Below are positions 47,848-57,632 of a stretch of DNA of 64,000 nt, piece by piece. Every line of letters starts with the position of its first letter. Within the stretch, counting starts at the first letter, position 1. The stretch spans positions 90,829 to 154,828 of the forward strand of contig JAFKMZ010000006.1 of the NCBI GenBank assembly GCA_017305055.1. Reading direction: 5' to 3'. The notes under the pieces are model-generated. The model was not told the origin of the DNA and searched no databases. It saw only the letters and a list, made by a program, of their open reading frames with translations. The stretch is from Lysobacterales bacterium (GTDB lineage Bacteria; Pseudomonadota; Gammaproteobacteria; Xanthomonadales; Rhodanobacteraceae). A program made the translations under genes and the position numbers.

Positions 47848-50559
47848 GTGCGCCTGCAGGAATCCGGTCAGGTCGTCCTGCTTTGCCGGCTGCTTGAGGA
47901 AGTGTCGGTGCCGGCTTTGCTCGAGGCGCTTGGCGGCCGTCTGTCCCTGGCCCTGGTGCGGCTGTCGTGTGCCGTCCATGGCTCGGCCGTGCCGCCGGCA
48001 CAGCGTCAGCTGGAACGGGCCGAGCACATGCGGCATGCACTGCTCGCCATCGCCGACGTCACCGGATCGGCGCTGGGCGTGCGCCATCTGCTGCCCGGCG
48101 TGCACCGCGTGTTGGCCACGCTGATGGCCGCACCCGGTCTGCTGGTGGTGCAATGCACGGATGCCGCGGGTGCCGTACAGCTGCTTTACGGCGGCCAGCC
48201 GGGCGATGGACGTCCCGGCTCGGAACCGGCCGACCATATCTTGCAGGCGTTGCCCGGGTCGCCGCTGTGGCAGGTGCTGGGCCAGGGACGGACCTTGGCC
48301 GGGCAGGGGCAGCCGTTGCTTCCCGTCGCCACCGCGCGCGGGGCCGGCACGGCAGCGCAACCAATCTGGTTGGGTACGCCGCTGCGCCGTGGTCCACGGG
48401 TCGAGGGTGCTTTGCTGGTGTACGACCCGATGGGTGGGGCATGGTATCGGGCCGAGGATCGCCAGCTCCTGGAGTTTGCCGCCAGCCACATCTTGTTGGC
48501 ACTCGAGCAGCGGCGGGCCCAGGCCGATCCGGAACGGCGCGCGGGGACACGTGCCGGGCCCGCGGACGAACGCAATGGCCAGCTGCTGCAGCAGGTGCTG
48601 GAGCAGCAGCACGCGCGGAAGGTGCAGGGCGTGTTGTTGCAGCTGGCGCAACTGGCCAGCGCGGAAATCGACGACAGCGCGTTTTACGCGCGTGCCCATG
48701 TCGTCATCGGCAGTCTGCTCGATGCGCGGAGCTTTTCCATCGCGCTGCAGTCGGCAGACGCCTCCCGGCTCGAATTCCATTATTGCGTGAGCGCCGGCAA
48801 GCGCCTGTTGAAGACCCGGGTCAACGGCCATGGTCTCAACGAGTATGTGCTGCGCCGGGGTGAGCCCGTGTTGCTGCAACGGCTGCATATCGAGAGCCTG
48901 CGTGCGGCCGGCGAGATCGGTCCCGAAACCGCCAGGCACACGACTTCGTGGTTGGGCGTGCCGCTATGCCACGGCGGCGATGTCGTGGGCGTCATGGCGG
49001 TGGGGTCCCGCGATACGATGCGGAGCTATGGCACGGGGGACGAGGCGCTGCTGGCCGGTGTGGCCCAGCAGGTCGCCAATGCGATTTTCCTGCGCCGCGA
49101 GATGCGCGCCCTGCGCGAGGCGCGGACCAGGCTCGAGCACCAGATCGGCCTGCACCAGCGCGAACTGCGCCAGCAGCAGCTGCGCCGCACGCGCGTACAG
49201 CAGCAGTTGGAGCACCAGTTGCTGCACGACCAGCTTACCGGGCTGCCGAATCGTTGGGCCCTGCGCGTGCACATGGGCCGCGTGCTCGAGCACGTGCGGG
49301 CAACCCCCGGGCGCCGCTGCGCCCTGCTGTACATGGATATCGACCGTTTCAAGGTGGTCAATGGCAGCCTTGGCCACGCGCATGGCGATGCCGTGCTCAA
49401 GGAAGTGGCCTCGCGCCTGGTGGCCAGCGTCACGCCGCCGGCGATGGTGGCGCGCCTGTCCGGCGACGAGTTTGTCATCCTGCTTGACGCGGTCGACTCG
49501 CCAGATGCCGCGGTCGCGGTGGCGCACAGCACGCTGGATGCGGTAAACCGGAACTTGTCGGTGGCGGGTGAGGAAATCTCACCATCGGTCAGTGTCGGCA
49601 TTGCCGTGGCCGAGGGCAGCGGCGCAGAGGCCGACGACCTGGTGCGCCACGCGGACATGGCCCTGAACCGGGCCAAGCGTCTGGGGCGCCGTCGGGTCGA
49701 GCTGTTCAGCCCAGCCTGGGCTCCCGAGGTCACCGGCATGCTGGGCATGGAGGCGCGCCTGCGCCATGCCTTGCAGCATGCGCAGTTCGAACCGCATTTC
49801 CAGCCGTTGCGGCGCCTCGCCGACGGCAAGCTGGTCGGCTTCGAGGCCTTGTTGCGTTGGCACCACCCCCAGCGTGGCCTGCTGCTGCCGCAGGAGTTCC
49901 TCAAGGTGGCCGAGGACAGCGGGCTGATCGAGGCCATCGACTGGCAAATCTTCGAGCAGAGCTGCCAGCGCCTGGCCGAGGATTGCCCGGCGGACACCTT
50001 CCTCACCATCAACGTATCCGGTCGCCATCTCGCCAATCCGGACTTTGCCGCCCGCCTGCTGGCCCTGCTGGAGCGCACTGGGGTGGCGCGCGAGCGCCTG
50101 ATCATCGAGGTCACAGAAGGCACCCTGCTCGGCGATCCGGACCAGGTGCGCGCGGTGCTGCAAGGGTTGCGCGAGCAGGGCATCGGTGCGGCACTGGACG
50201 ATTTCGGTACCGGCTATTCCTCGTTGAGCTACCTGCATTCGCTGCCATTGTGCCTGGTCAAGATCGACCAGGCCTTCGTGCATGCGTTGAGTGCCGACGA
50301 CCATGGCAATTCCTCCACCATCATCGCCGCGATCATCGCGCTCGCCGCCGGTCTCAACATGCAGGTGATCGCCGAGGGCATCGAGACCCAGGAACAGTTG
50401 AACATCCTGGTGGCCATGGGCTGCGGCATTGGCCAGGGTTTCCTCCTCGGCCGGCCGGCAGCCAAGAAGCGCTGGCGCGATCTGTACCCGCGCGTATTGC
50501 AGCGCGCGGTGGGCAAGCGCCTGCAGATGCGCACCCGCACCGCCCGTGGCCGCGGCTGA
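47848..50559 (+). CDS. GAF-GGDEF-EAL c-di-GMP signalling protein
   Basis: A 903-residue protein. Domains: an N-terminal region of unclear fold (1-240), a GAF-like sensor (about 265-415), a coiled coil (415-455), GGDEF (about 460-620) and EAL (about 650-890). The diguanylate signature reads SGDEF (about 532), first Gly replaced, with no RxxD inhibitory site upstream. The EAL domain keeps GFEALLRW, the DDFGTGYSS loop, the lysine in LVKIDQAF and AEGIETQEQ, so it should be an active phosphodiesterase. The start is uncertain: a GTG at 47848 with a weak site, because of the upstream TGA at 47767. Confidence 0.87.
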   Translation: MRLQESGQVVLLCRLLEEVSVPALLEALGGRLSLALVRLSCAVHGSAVPPAQRQLERAEHMRHALLAIADVTGSALGVRHLLPGVHRVLATLMAAPGLLVVQCTDAAGAVQLLYGGQPGDGRPGSEPADHILQALPGSPLWQVLGQGRTLAGQGQPLLPVATARGAGTAAQPIWLGTPLRRGPRVEGALLVYDPMGGAWYRAEDRQLLEFAASHILLALEQRRAQADPERRAGTRAGPADERNGQLLQQVLEQQHARKVQGVLLQLAQLASAEIDDSAFYARAHVVIGSLLDARSFSIALQSADASRLEFHYCVSAGKRLLKTRVNGHGLNEYVLRRGEPVLLQRLHIESLRAAGEIGPETARHTTSWLGVPLCHGGDVVGVMAVGSRDTMRSYGTGDEALLAGVAQQVANAIFLRREMRALREARTRLEHQIGLHQRELRQQQLRRTRVQQQLEHQLLHDQLTGLPNRWALRVHMGRVLEHVRATPGRRCALLYMDIDRFKVVNGSLGHAHGDAVLKEVASRLVASVTPPAMVARLSGDEFVILLDAVDSPDAAVAVAHSTLDAVNRNLSVAGEEISPSVSVGIAVAEGSGAEADDLVRHADMALNRAKRLGRRRVELFSPAWAPEVTGMLGMEARLRHALQHAQFEPHFQPLRRLADGKLVGFEALLRWHHPQRGLLLPQEFLKVAEDSGLIEAIDWQIFEQSCQRLAEDCPADTFLTINVSGRHLANPDFAARLLALLERTGVARERLIIEVTEGTLLGDPDQVRAVLQGLREQGIGAALDDFGTGYSSLSYLHSLPLCLVKIDQAFVHALSADDHGNSSTIIAAIIALAAGLNMQVIAEGIETQEQLNILVAMGCGIGQGFLLGRPAAKKRWRDLYPRVLQRAVGKRLQMRTRTARGRG

Positions 50560-50738
50560 CCCGAGCCTTCGGCCACCCGCTTCCCGCCCTGCCTTTAGCT
50601 CTCGCTGGACTTCGCCAAATCAACAGCGTTTCGGGCGCCGCGGGCGCACGAAAGCTCTCGAAGCTGCCGGTCCAAGAAGCTCGGTGCAAGCTGGGACGAG
50701 GGCAGCGGGAGCGTCAACCGGATGGGCCGGCGCAGCGC

Positions 50739-52373
50739 CTATGGCGGTGTGGCCAGCAGGGCCTCGGCGACGCGGATGCCGTCGACGGCAGCCGACAGGA
50801 TGCCGCCGGCATAGCCGGCGCCTTCGCCGGCCGGATACAGGCCGCGGGTGTTCGTGCTCTGCAGTCCGTCATCGCGCAGGATGCGCAGCGGCGAGGACGT
50901 GCGTGTCTCCACCCCGGTGAGGACGGCGTCAGCCATGGCGTAGCCGGCGAGTTGCCGCCCGAACGCCGGCAGCGCCTCGCGGATCGCTGCCAGTGCATAG
51001 TCCGGCAAGGCCGCGTCCAGGCTGCCCAGGCTCACACCGGGGCGGTAGGACGGCTGCACCGCGCCGAGCGCGTGCGAGGGGCGCCCAGCGAGGAAGTCGC
51101 CTACCAACTGCGCCGGCGCGTTGTAGTTTCCGCCGCCGAGGCGAAAGGCTTGCGCCTCCAACGCATGCTGCAGGGCGATCCCGGCCAGCGGGCTGCCGCT
51201 GGCGTCGAACGGCCGGAAATCGGCCGGGTCGATGCCGACCACCAGCGCCGCGTTGGCGTTGCGCTCATTGCGCGAGTACTGGCTCATGCCGTTGGTGACC
51301 ACATGGCCGTCCACGCTGGTGGCCGCCACCACGGTGCCGCCGGGGCACATGCAGAAGCTGTACACCGTGCGTCCGGTCGCCGCGCCGGTGCAATGGTGCA
51401 CCAGCTTGTAGTCGGCCGCGCCGAGCAGCGGGTGGCCGGCCTGCGGTCCCCACAGCGCCGCATCGATCACCGATTGCGGATGCTCGATACGCAAGCCGAT
51501 GGAAAACGGCTTGGCCTGAATGGCCACACCGCGTGCATGCAGCATGGCGAAGGTGTCGCGCGCGCTGTGCCCCACCGCCAGCACCACCTGGTCGGCGCGC
51601 AGTTCCATGCCGTCGGCCAGACGCAGGCCGCGAATGCGCATCTGGCCATCCATACGGCCGTCCAGAAGCAGGTCGTCGACGCGGCTGCCGAACCGCACCT
51701 CACCGCCCAGGGCCTCGATCGTGGCGCGCATGTGCTCGACCATGCCCACCAGGCGAAAGGTGCCGATGTGCGGCTTGCTCAGGTAGAGGATTTCTTCCGG
51801 CGCGCCGGCCTTGACGAACTCCTCCAGCACCTTGCGTCCATGGTGCCTCGGATCGCGGATCTGGCTGTGCAGCTTGCCGTCGGAAAACGTGCCGGCGCCG
51901 CCCTCGCCGAACTGCACGTTGGACTCGGGGTGCAGCGCGCGTTTGCGCCAGAGATCCCAGGTGTCCCTGGTGCGCTCGCGTACCGCCTTGCCGCGCTCCA
52001 GCACCAGCGGGCGCAGCCCCGCCTGGGCGAGGATCAGTGCGGCAAACAGGCCGCAAGGGCCCGTGCCGATGACTATCGGGCGCGGGCCGGCGGCCGGCCC
52101 GGCATGGCGCACCGGGTGGTAGCTGGTGTCCGGCGTCGGGCGCACATGGGGGTCGTCGACAAGGCGCCGCAGCACCGCGGCCTCGTCCGGGGTCTCGACG
52201 TCCACGGCGTAGATCAGCATGATCGCGCCGTGCCGGCGCGCGTCGATGCCGCGCCTGGCCACCGTGCAGCGGGTCAGCGCCGCCGGGGCGAGGTGCAGCC
52301 GGCGCGCGACCGCCGCCGCCAGGGCCTCGGGCGGGTGCGTGAGCGGCAGGCGCAGGTCGGTCAGGCGCAGCAT
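50739..52373 (-). CDS. FAD-dependent oxidoreductase (COG2509-like)
   Basis: About 544 residues. After an N-terminal domain of about 95 residues comes the FAD dinucleotide loop IVIGTGPCGLFAALILAQAG, an ERGKAVRERTRD segment and ESNVQFGEGGAGTFSDGKLH, the signature of an uncharacterised FAD dehydrogenase family. The C-terminus (GLYPAGEGAGYAGGILSAAVDG) closes the FAD site. Substrate unknown. The ATG at 52373 opens MLRLTDLRLPLTHPPEALA; upstream in-frame sequence overlaps the DUF1993 gene. Confidence 0.87.
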   Translation of the reverse strand: MLRLTDLRLPLTHPPEALAAAVARRLHLAPAALTRCTVARRGIDARRHGAIMLIYAVDVETPDEAAVLRRLVDDPHVRPTPDTSYHPVRHAGPAAGPRPIVIGTGPCGLFAALILAQAGLRPLVLERGKAVRERTRDTWDLWRKRALHPESNVQFGEGGAGTFSDGKLHSQIRDPRHHGRKVLEEFVKAGAPEEILYLSKPHIGTFRLVGMVEHMRATIEALGGEVRFGSRVDDLLLDGRMDGQMRIRGLRLADGMELRADQVVLAVGHSARDTFAMLHARGVAIQAKPFSIGLRIEHPQSVIDAALWGPQAGHPLLGAADYKLVHHCTGAATGRTVYSFCMCPGGTVVAATSVDGHVVTNGMSQYSRNERNANAALVVGIDPADFRPFDASGSPLAGIALQHALEAQAFRLGGGNYNAPAQLVGDFLAGRPSHALGAVQPSYRPGVSLGSLDAALPDYALAAIREALPAFGRQLAGYAMADAVLTGVETRTSSPLRILRDDGLQSTNTRGLYPAGEGAGYAGGILSAAVDGIRVAEALLATPP

Positions 52374-52380
52374 GCGGACT

Positions 52381-52884
52381 TTATGCGCCGAGGAAATCCT
52401 TCTTGCCAATGTCTGTGCCGATCTGGCGCAGGATGTCGTAGGCCGTCGTGCAATGGAAGAACACGTTCGGCAGCACGTAATCCAGCAGGTAGGGTTGGCC
52501 GAGGAATTGGCGCTCACCGCTGCGCATGCGCAATACGATGGCACGCTCCTCGCTGCCGTCGATCTGCTCGGGTTTGAACGTGCCGAAGTACTCGATGACG
52601 CGCTTGATCCGCGCGTCCAGCTGCGCAAGCGTGGTCTCGTCGTCGGCGATCTTCAGCGGCTCGACCCCGGCCAGGCGGGCCACGCCGCCCTTGGCCATGT
52701 CGGTCGCGGTCTGCACCTGGCGCACCAACGGGAACATGTCCGGTGTCAGTCGCAGCTGCAGCAACACCTCGTCGCTGACGCCCTTGGCCTTGGCGTGTTC
52801 GCCGCCCTTCTGCAGCACGTGGGCGAGGTTGGTTAGCGCGCGCGACAGCACCGGCACGCTGGCCTGATACATGGAAAGCGACAT
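52381..52884 (-). CDS. DUF1993 family protein
   Basis: A 167-residue helical protein beginning MSLSMYQASVPVLSRALTNL, with the family-typical RLTPDMFPLVRQVQTATD and YLLDYVLPNVFFHCTTAYDILR (read in parts). DUF1993 proteins have a DinB-like four-helix fold; their role is unknown. The ATG at 52884 has a strong AAGGAGA site. It lies 7 bases before the FAD oxidoreductase gene on the same strand. Confidence 0.9.
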   Translation of the reverse strand: MSLSMYQASVPVLSRALTNLAHVLQKGGEHAKAKGVSDEVLLQLRLTPDMFPLVRQVQTATDMAKGGVARLAGVEPLKIADDETTLAQLDARIKRVIEYFGTFKPEQIDGSEERAIVLRMRSGERQFLGQPYLLDYVLPNVFFHCTTAYDILRQIGTDIGKKDFLGA

Positions 52885-53248
52885 GGACGTCTCCTTGGGA
52901 TGATGATGAAGCGGCAGCCGTCCTGTAGCCGGATGCTGCATCTGCGCAGGGGCCGCGGTTGCCTGCGCCCATGATACGACGCCGGTGTCGACCGAAGGCC
53001 GGCGGCTTCAGCGTGCAGCGCGCTTCATGCCAATTGGTCATCGAACGGCATCGCCTTGGCTGCGAAGCGACTCTTCATCATTCCCGCGCCTCCCTGATCA
53101 TTCCCGCGGAGCGTCCTCTCGTCATTCCCGCGAAGGCGGGAATCCATTGCTCTTGTTCTCAGGCCGCCCTGGCGAAAAGCCCTGGATTCCCGCTTTCGCG
53201 GGAATGACGCCGAGGGGCGCGGGACTGACGGAGAACGTGGTTTCGCGC
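52885..53248. other. Intergenic region with REP/BIME cluster
   Basis: About 360 bases, the DUF1993 promoter side at one end and the downstream end of the hydrolase gene at the other. It holds the paired palindromes of 53121-53208 and two partial copies of the same unit (TCATTCCCGCG at about 53087 and 53098). No gene is supportable. Confidence 0.6.
53121..53208. repeat. Paired REP palindromes (BIME)
   Basis: Two units in opposite orientation: GTCATTCCCGC with GAAG loop and GCGGGAATCCA (53121-53146), and GGATTCCCGC with TTTC loop and GCGGGAATGAC (53183-53208). Each unit is itself a hairpin (8-bp stem ATTCCCGC/GCGGGAAT), and the two together form a large inverted repeat differing at one base. 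Another copy ends the window (63961-63986). Confidence 0.9.
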
Positions 53249-54112
53249 TCAGGCGCATGTCATTCCGTGCACGATCCAGTCCGCCACGGCCTGCGGGTGC
53301 TCCAGGTGCAAGTGGTGGCAGCCGGCCATCCAGCTGACCGCGATGTCCGGCACGCACGCGGCCCGCTCGCGCAACTGCGCGCCGGGCAGGTAGGGCGACT
53401 CCGGCTGTGCCAGGAGCAGCGCGGTGGGCGTGTCGATACCGGCCAGCAGGCTGCGCACCTGACTTTCGGCCAGGCGGCTGGCGGAGGGCTGGGTCAGGCG
53501 CGGGTCGCTGCGCCAGCGCCAGCCGCCGTCCACCGCAAGCAGGCCGCGCTCGACGATGGGCCGGGCCAGGTCGGCGGCCAGGCCGCTGGCGGCACTGCGC
53601 GCGGCCACCGCCTGCTCGATGCTGGTGAACAGGCGCAGCGGCCGCCTGCGCTCCGGTCGCGGCACGAGGGCCTTGCGCCAGCGCTCGAGGGTGTGGCTGC
53701 CGTCGTCGGCCAGCGGACCCAGGCCCTCGATCAACCACAGGCGCTCGATGCGCGCCGGCGCGGCCGCGGCCACCAGGGAGCTGATCCCTGCGCCCAGCGA
53801 ATGCCCGAGCACCCTGACACGCTCGGTGCCCAGCGCGTCCAGAACTTCCAGCAGCGTGCGCACGTGGTCGCCGTAGTGGTAACCCATGCCCGGCGGCAGA
53901 TGCTGCGCATGCCCGTGGCCGGGGAGGTCCAGGGCAATGACCTGGAAGCGCGTGGCCAGCAGCGGGCCCAGCCGCGCAAAGCTGCCGGCGTTGTCCAGCC
54001 AGCCGTGCACGGCGAGCAGCGGTGGCAGGCCATCCTCACCCCAGACCTGCGCCGTCAGCTGCAGGTGCGGCAGCGTGAGCGTGCGCTCGCGGGGCTGGAG
54101 TGGCGCGTTCAC
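53249..54112 (-). CDS. Alpha/beta-hydrolase
   Basis: A 287-residue alpha/beta-hydrolase: HGWLDNAGSFA (oxyanion region, about residue 36), the nucleophile elbow GHSLGAGISSLVA (Ser about 102) and the catalytic His in GCHHLHLEHP near the C-terminus. It likely acts as an esterase or lipase-type enzyme; substrate unknown. It starts with GTG at 54112 overlapping the hemH TGA (GTGA). No secretion signal. Confidence 0.86.
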   Translation of the reverse strand: MNAPLQPRERTLTLPHLQLTAQVWGEDGLPPLLAVHGWLDNAGSFARLGPLLATRFQVIALDLPGHGHAQHLPPGMGYHYGDHVRTLLEVLDALGTERVRVLGHSLGAGISSLVAAAAPARIERLWLIEGLGPLADDGSHTLERWRKALVPRPERRRPLRLFTSIEQAVAARSAASGLAADLARPIVERGLLAVDGGWRWRSDPRLTQPSASRLAESQVRSLLAGIDTPTALLLAQPESPYLPGAQLRERAACVPDIAVSWMAGCHHLHLEHPQAVADWIVHGMTCA

Positions 54113-55170
54113 GCCGCGTCGCCCGCTTCCGGCCAGCCCTGCAGGTGCCGCCGGACCAGCGCCGCCAGGCTGCGCACCTGCCCGTCGCCGGCGTTGAGCG
54201 CCGGGATGTAGTTCAGCTCGTCGCCGCCGGCGGCGACGAAGGCGTCGCGGTTCTGCATGGCGATTTCTTCCAGCGTCTCCAGGCAATCGACGGCAAAGCC
54301 GGGACAGGCCACGTCGAGCCGGTGCACACCGGAGCGGGCCAGCTCGCGCACCACCACGTCGGTGTACGGATGCAGCCAGCGCTCGCGGCCGACGCGCGAC
54401 TGGAAGCTCAGTTGCAGCTCGTCCGCACCGAGGCCGAGACGCTCGCGCAGCAGGTCCGCGGTCTGCCGGCACTGCTCGGGGTAGGGGTCGCCGAGGCGCG
54501 CATAGCGTTCGGGGATGCCGTGGAAGGACAGCAGCAGCCGTTCACCCCGGCCGTGGCGCTGCCAGCTGTCACGGATGCTTGCGGCCAGCGCCTCGATATG
54601 TCCGGGGTCGTCGTGGTAATCGTTGACCAGCCGCAGCTCCGGCGGCCAGCGCAAGGCCTTGAGGCCGTCGGCCACCGCGTCGATGACCGAGCCGGTGGAA
54701 GTGGCCGAATACTGCGGATACAGCGGCAACACCAGCAGGCGACGCACGCCCTCGCGCTGCAGCCGGGCCATGCTGGCCTCCACCGCCGGCTCGCCGTAGC
54801 GCATGGCCAGTTCCACGCGCAGCTTCCCGGGTACCTGGGTCTGCAGCTCGGCCTGCAGCGCCGCGGCCAGCGCCTCGCTGTGGACCCGCAGCGGCGAGCC
54901 TGCGGCGCTCCAGATCTTCGCATACGCCCGCGCCGAACGCGGCGGCCGGGTGCGCAGCACGATGCCGTGCAGGATTGGCCACCAGCGCCAGTGCGGGTAG
55001 TCGATCACCCGCCGGTCGCCCAGAAACTGGGCCAGGTAAGGCCGCAGCGCCGCTGCGGTGGGGGCGGTCGGCGTGCCCAGGTTGACCAGCAGCAGCGCTG
55101 CCTGAACGGCGGCCGTGGCAGTAGCGTGGGATTCGGCGGCAACGCCGGTATAGTGAGGTTTGCGTGGCAT
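54109..55170 (-). CDS. hemH: HemH, ferrochelatase
   Basis: A 353-residue enzyme that inserts iron into protoporphyrin IX to make heme. The core starts at LLLVNLGTPTAPT, with LPLYPQYSATSTGSV, the metal-binding His in LLSFHGIPERY, and the C-terminal CPGFAVDCLETLEEI. The first about 35 residues are not conserved. The ATG at 55170 is the one in frame that starts near the core, but later starts cannot be excluded. Co-transcribed with the following hydrolase gene. Divergent from the SYLF gene. Confidence 0.94.
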   Translation of the reverse strand: MPRKPHYTGVAAESHATATAAVQAALLLVNLGTPTAPTAAALRPYLAQFLGDRRVIDYPHWRWWPILHGIVLRTRPPRSARAYAKIWSAAGSPLRVHSEALAAALQAELQTQVPGKLRVELAMRYGEPAVEASMARLQREGVRRLLVLPLYPQYSATSTGSVIDAVADGLKALRWPPELRLVNDYHDDPGHIEALAASIRDSWQRHGRGERLLLSFHGIPERYARLGDPYPEQCRQTADLLRERLGLGADELQLSFQSRVGRERWLHPYTDVVVRELARSGVHRLDVACPGFAVDCLETLEEIAMQNRDAFVAAGGDELNYIPALNAGDGQVRSLAALVRRHLQGWPEAGDAA

Positions 55171-55261
55171 CGTGGGAGTTCGGTCCAGACCGCCAGTCTG
55201 CCACAGCTCGCTGCCTTGCCCGTCGTTGCCGTCCACCTTGTCGACCACCGTGGAGCCACCC

Positions 55262-55951
55262 ATGTCCAAGCCCAAGCTGCACCACCTGCTGCTGGCCGCC
55301 GTGCTCTTGCTGCTGCCGCTGAGTGCGGTGCAGGCCGAGGATCCGCCGCTGGTGCGTGCCGACAATGCCGTGCGCGTGCTGAACGAAATCATGCAGGCCC
55401 CGGACAAGTCGATCCCGCACGACTTGCTGCGCGACGCGCGCGCCATCGCGGTGATCCCGGGCATGATCAAGGCCGGCTTCATCTTCGGTGGCCGCCGTGG
55501 TGAGGGCCTGATCTCGGTGAAGACCGCCGAGGGCACCTGGTCCGACCCCAGCTTCATCACCATGACCGGCGGCAGCATTGGCTTCCAGGCCGGCGTGTCC
55601 TCCACGGACGTGATCCTGGTGTTCCGCACCCAGCGTGGGGTGGATTCGATTGTCAACGGCAAGTTCACCCTGGGCGCCGACGCCTCGGCGGCGGCCGGCC
55701 CGGTGGGACGCACCGCCGCCGCCGCCACTGACGCCCAGCTCAACGCGGAAATCTATTCCTACTCGCGCAGCCGCGGCCTGTTTGCCGGCGTGGCGCTGGA
55801 TGGCTCGGCGCTGCGCATCGACTACGATGCGAATGCCGCCATCTATGGTGCCGGGGTGACCCCACGACGCATTTTCGAGGGCGGCGTGAGCAACGTGCCG
55901 GCCGCGGTGGTGAAGTTCCGCGACCAGCTCGAAGAATATACTGCGCGTTGA
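55262..55951 (+). CDS. SYLF-domain (YSC84-like) exported lipid-binding protein
   Basis: A 229-residue protein with a Sec signal peptide (HLLLAAVLLLLPLSAVQA, cleavage near residue 25) followed by a single SYLF domain (about residues 35-225, including AIAVIPGMIKAGFIFGGRRG and YSYSRSRGLFAGVALDG). SYLF domains bind phosphoinositides in eukaryotes; the bacterial role is unknown. Lies 59 bases before tatA, same strand. Confidence 0.9.
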   Translation: MSKPKLHHLLLAAVLLLLPLSAVQAEDPPLVRADNAVRVLNEIMQAPDKSIPHDLLRDARAIAVIPGMIKAGFIFGGRRGEGLISVKTAEGTWSDPSFITMTGGSIGFQAGVSSTDVILVFRTQRGVDSIVNGKFTLGADASAAAGPVGRTAAAATDAQLNAEIYSYSRSRGLFAGVALDGSALRIDYDANAAIYGAGVTPRRIFEGGVSNVPAAVVKFRDQLEEYTAR

Positions 55952-56010
55952 CAGCGCTACACGATGGCGAGCGCACTTTGGCTGCGCCAACACCGTCTAC
56001 GAGGTGAAAC

Positions 56011-56280
56011 ATGAGTATTTGGCATCTGATCATTTTGCTGGTGGTGGTGGTGTTGCTGTTCGGCACCGGCAAGCTGAGCAAGATCGGTCCCGATCTTGGC
56101 GCCGCGATCCGCGGGTTCAAGAAAAGCATGAACGGCGAGGACGAGCCTGCCGCCAAGCCGACCCAGCCGGAGAGCCTGCGCGCCGATCCGGCGCGTCCTG
56201 AAGCGGCGCGCAATGAAGCGCCGCACGCTGATGCCGCCCAGGCCGCGAAGCAGCAGCACGACGACGCGCCACGCCAGTAA
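56011..56280 (+). CDS. tatA: TatA, twin-arginine translocase subunit
   Basis: An 89-residue TatA: one N-terminal membrane helix (residues 4-18, WHLIILLVVVVLLF), the FGTGKL hinge, an amphipathic helix (IGPDLGAAIRGFKKSM) and a charged disordered tail. It forms the size-fitting pore for folded exported proteins. A GAGGTG ribosome site precedes the ATG. First gene of the tatABC operon, 9 bases before tatB. Confidence 0.97.
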   Translation: MSIWHLIILLVVVVLLFGTGKLSKIGPDLGAAIRGFKKSMNGEDEPAAKPTQPESLRADPARPEAARNEAPHADAAQAAKQQHDDAPRQ

Positions 56281-56289
56281 TCCGCGCCA

Positions 56290-56871
56290 ATGATCGAGAT
56301 CAGCTTCGGCAAGCTGCTGCTGCTCGCGCTGATTGCGTTGATCGTGTTGGGGCCGGAAAAGCTGCCCGGTGCCGCGCGCACCGCAGGCGCCCTGATACGC
56401 CGTCTGCGCCTCAGCTGGGACAGCGTGCGCGCCGAAGTCGAGCGCGAGCTGCAGGTGGAGGAAATCCGCCGCACTGCGCGTGAGAGCGTGGCTCGCATGG
56501 ATGCCGCCCAGGCCGAGCTGGATTCCACGCTGAAGCAGGTGCGCGAGGTGGCTGCCGACATCGCCGACATCGATGATGTGGCGCCGGCAGCCGCGGAGCA
56601 GCCGGTCGCGGCCGCTACGGCCAGTCTCGGACACCCCGCAGGCGATCAGTCCGCCGCTGCACCGGCGCCCAGCCTCGAGCCATCCGCAAGCCACCAGCCG
56701 GTCGCGGCCAGCGTGGACCAGTCCGCTGCGCCGACCGCGGCCGACGTCCCGGTCGCGACTGCCGATACGCGCACCGGCGACCTGTTTGCCGGCACCGTCG
56801 CTGCGCCGCCGTCTGCTGTCACCCAAGCCCCCGCTCCTGTCCCCGCGGAGCGCGTCGATGGCGTCGCCTGA
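56290..56871 (+). CDS. tatB: TatB, twin-arginine translocase subunit
   Basis: A 193-residue TatB: membrane helix (residues 5-21, [17 protein letters not shown]), the PEKLP hinge, an amphipathic helix, and a long Ala/Pro-rich tail, about 80 residues, of low complexity. The tail is longer than the E. coli one. It binds twin-arginine signal peptides together with TatC. It overlaps the tatC start by 14 bases. Confidence 0.96.
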   Translation: MIEISFGKLLLLALIALIVLGPEKLPGAARTAGALIRRLRLSWDSVRAEVERELQVEEIRRTARESVARMDAAQAELDSTLKQVREVAADIADIDDVAPAAAEQPVAAATASLGHPAGDQSAAAPAPSLEPSASHQPVAASVDQSAAPTAADVPVATADTRTGDLFAGTVAAPPSAVTQAPAPVPAERVDGVA

Positions 56872-57604
56872 CCCGGACGCCGGCATCGACCTCGAGCAGG
56901 GTCTGTTCTCGCACCTGCTGGAGCTGCGCTCGCGCCTGCTGAAGGCCACGCTCAGCGTGTTCGTGGTGCTCGTGGCGCTGGTGCCGTTCGCCAACCGCCT
57001 GTATGCCGAGCTGGCCGCGCCGCTGGTCGCCCGCCTGCCCAAGGGCGCGCACCTGATCGCCACCGAGGTCGCCAGTCCGTTCATCACGCCGCTCAAATTG
57101 GCCGCCTATACGGCCTTGTTCATCTGCATGCCGGTGATCCTGTACCAGCTCTGGGCCTTCGTCAGCCCGGGCCTGTACAAGAAGGAGAAGCGCCTGGCCC
57201 GCCCGCTGCTGATAGCCGCCATGGTGCTGTTCTACCTCGGCTGCGCGTTTGCCTATTTCCTGGTGCTGCCGGCCGCGTTCCGCTTCCTCACCGCGGTCAC
57301 CCCCGAGGGCGTGGAAATGATGACCGACATCACCCACTACCTCGATTTCGTGATGCTGATGTTCTTCGCCTTCGGTCTGTGTTTCGAGGTGCCGGTGGCG
57401 GTGGTGGTCCTGGCCGCGGTCGGCGTGGTCGATGTGGCCAAGCTGCGCAGCGCCCGGCGCTACGCCATCGTTGGCGCCTTCGCCGTGGCCGCCCTCATCA
57501 CGCCACCCGACATCACCTCGATGATCATGCTGGCCATCCCGATGTGCCTGCTTTACGAGCTCGGCATCCTTGCCGTGCGCTGGCTCCGCGCCGGCCAGCC
57601 CTGA
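56858..57604 (+). CDS. tatC: TatC, twin-arginine translocase core subunit
   Basis: A 248-residue protein with six membrane helices and the family motifs [14 protein letters not shown] near the start, [13 protein letters not shown] and [19 protein letters not shown] near the end. The ATG at 56858 lies inside the tatB frame with a GCGGAG site upstream. It is the signal-peptide receptor of the Tat system. Confidence 0.97.
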   Translation: MASPDPDAGIDLEQGLFSHLLELRSRLLKATLSVFVVLVALVPFANRLYAELAAPLVARLPKGAHLIATEVASPFITPLKLAAYTALFICMPVILYQLWAFVSPGLYKKEKRLARPLLIAAMVLFYLGCAFAYFLVLPAAFRFLTAVTPEGVEMMTDITHYLDFVMLMFFAFGLCFEVPVAVVVLAAVGVVDVAKLRSARRYAIVGAFAVAALITPPDITSMIMLAIPMCLLYELGILAVRWLRAGQP

Positions 57605-57632
57605 ACTCCGCACCCGCCCTTCAGACTCCGCC

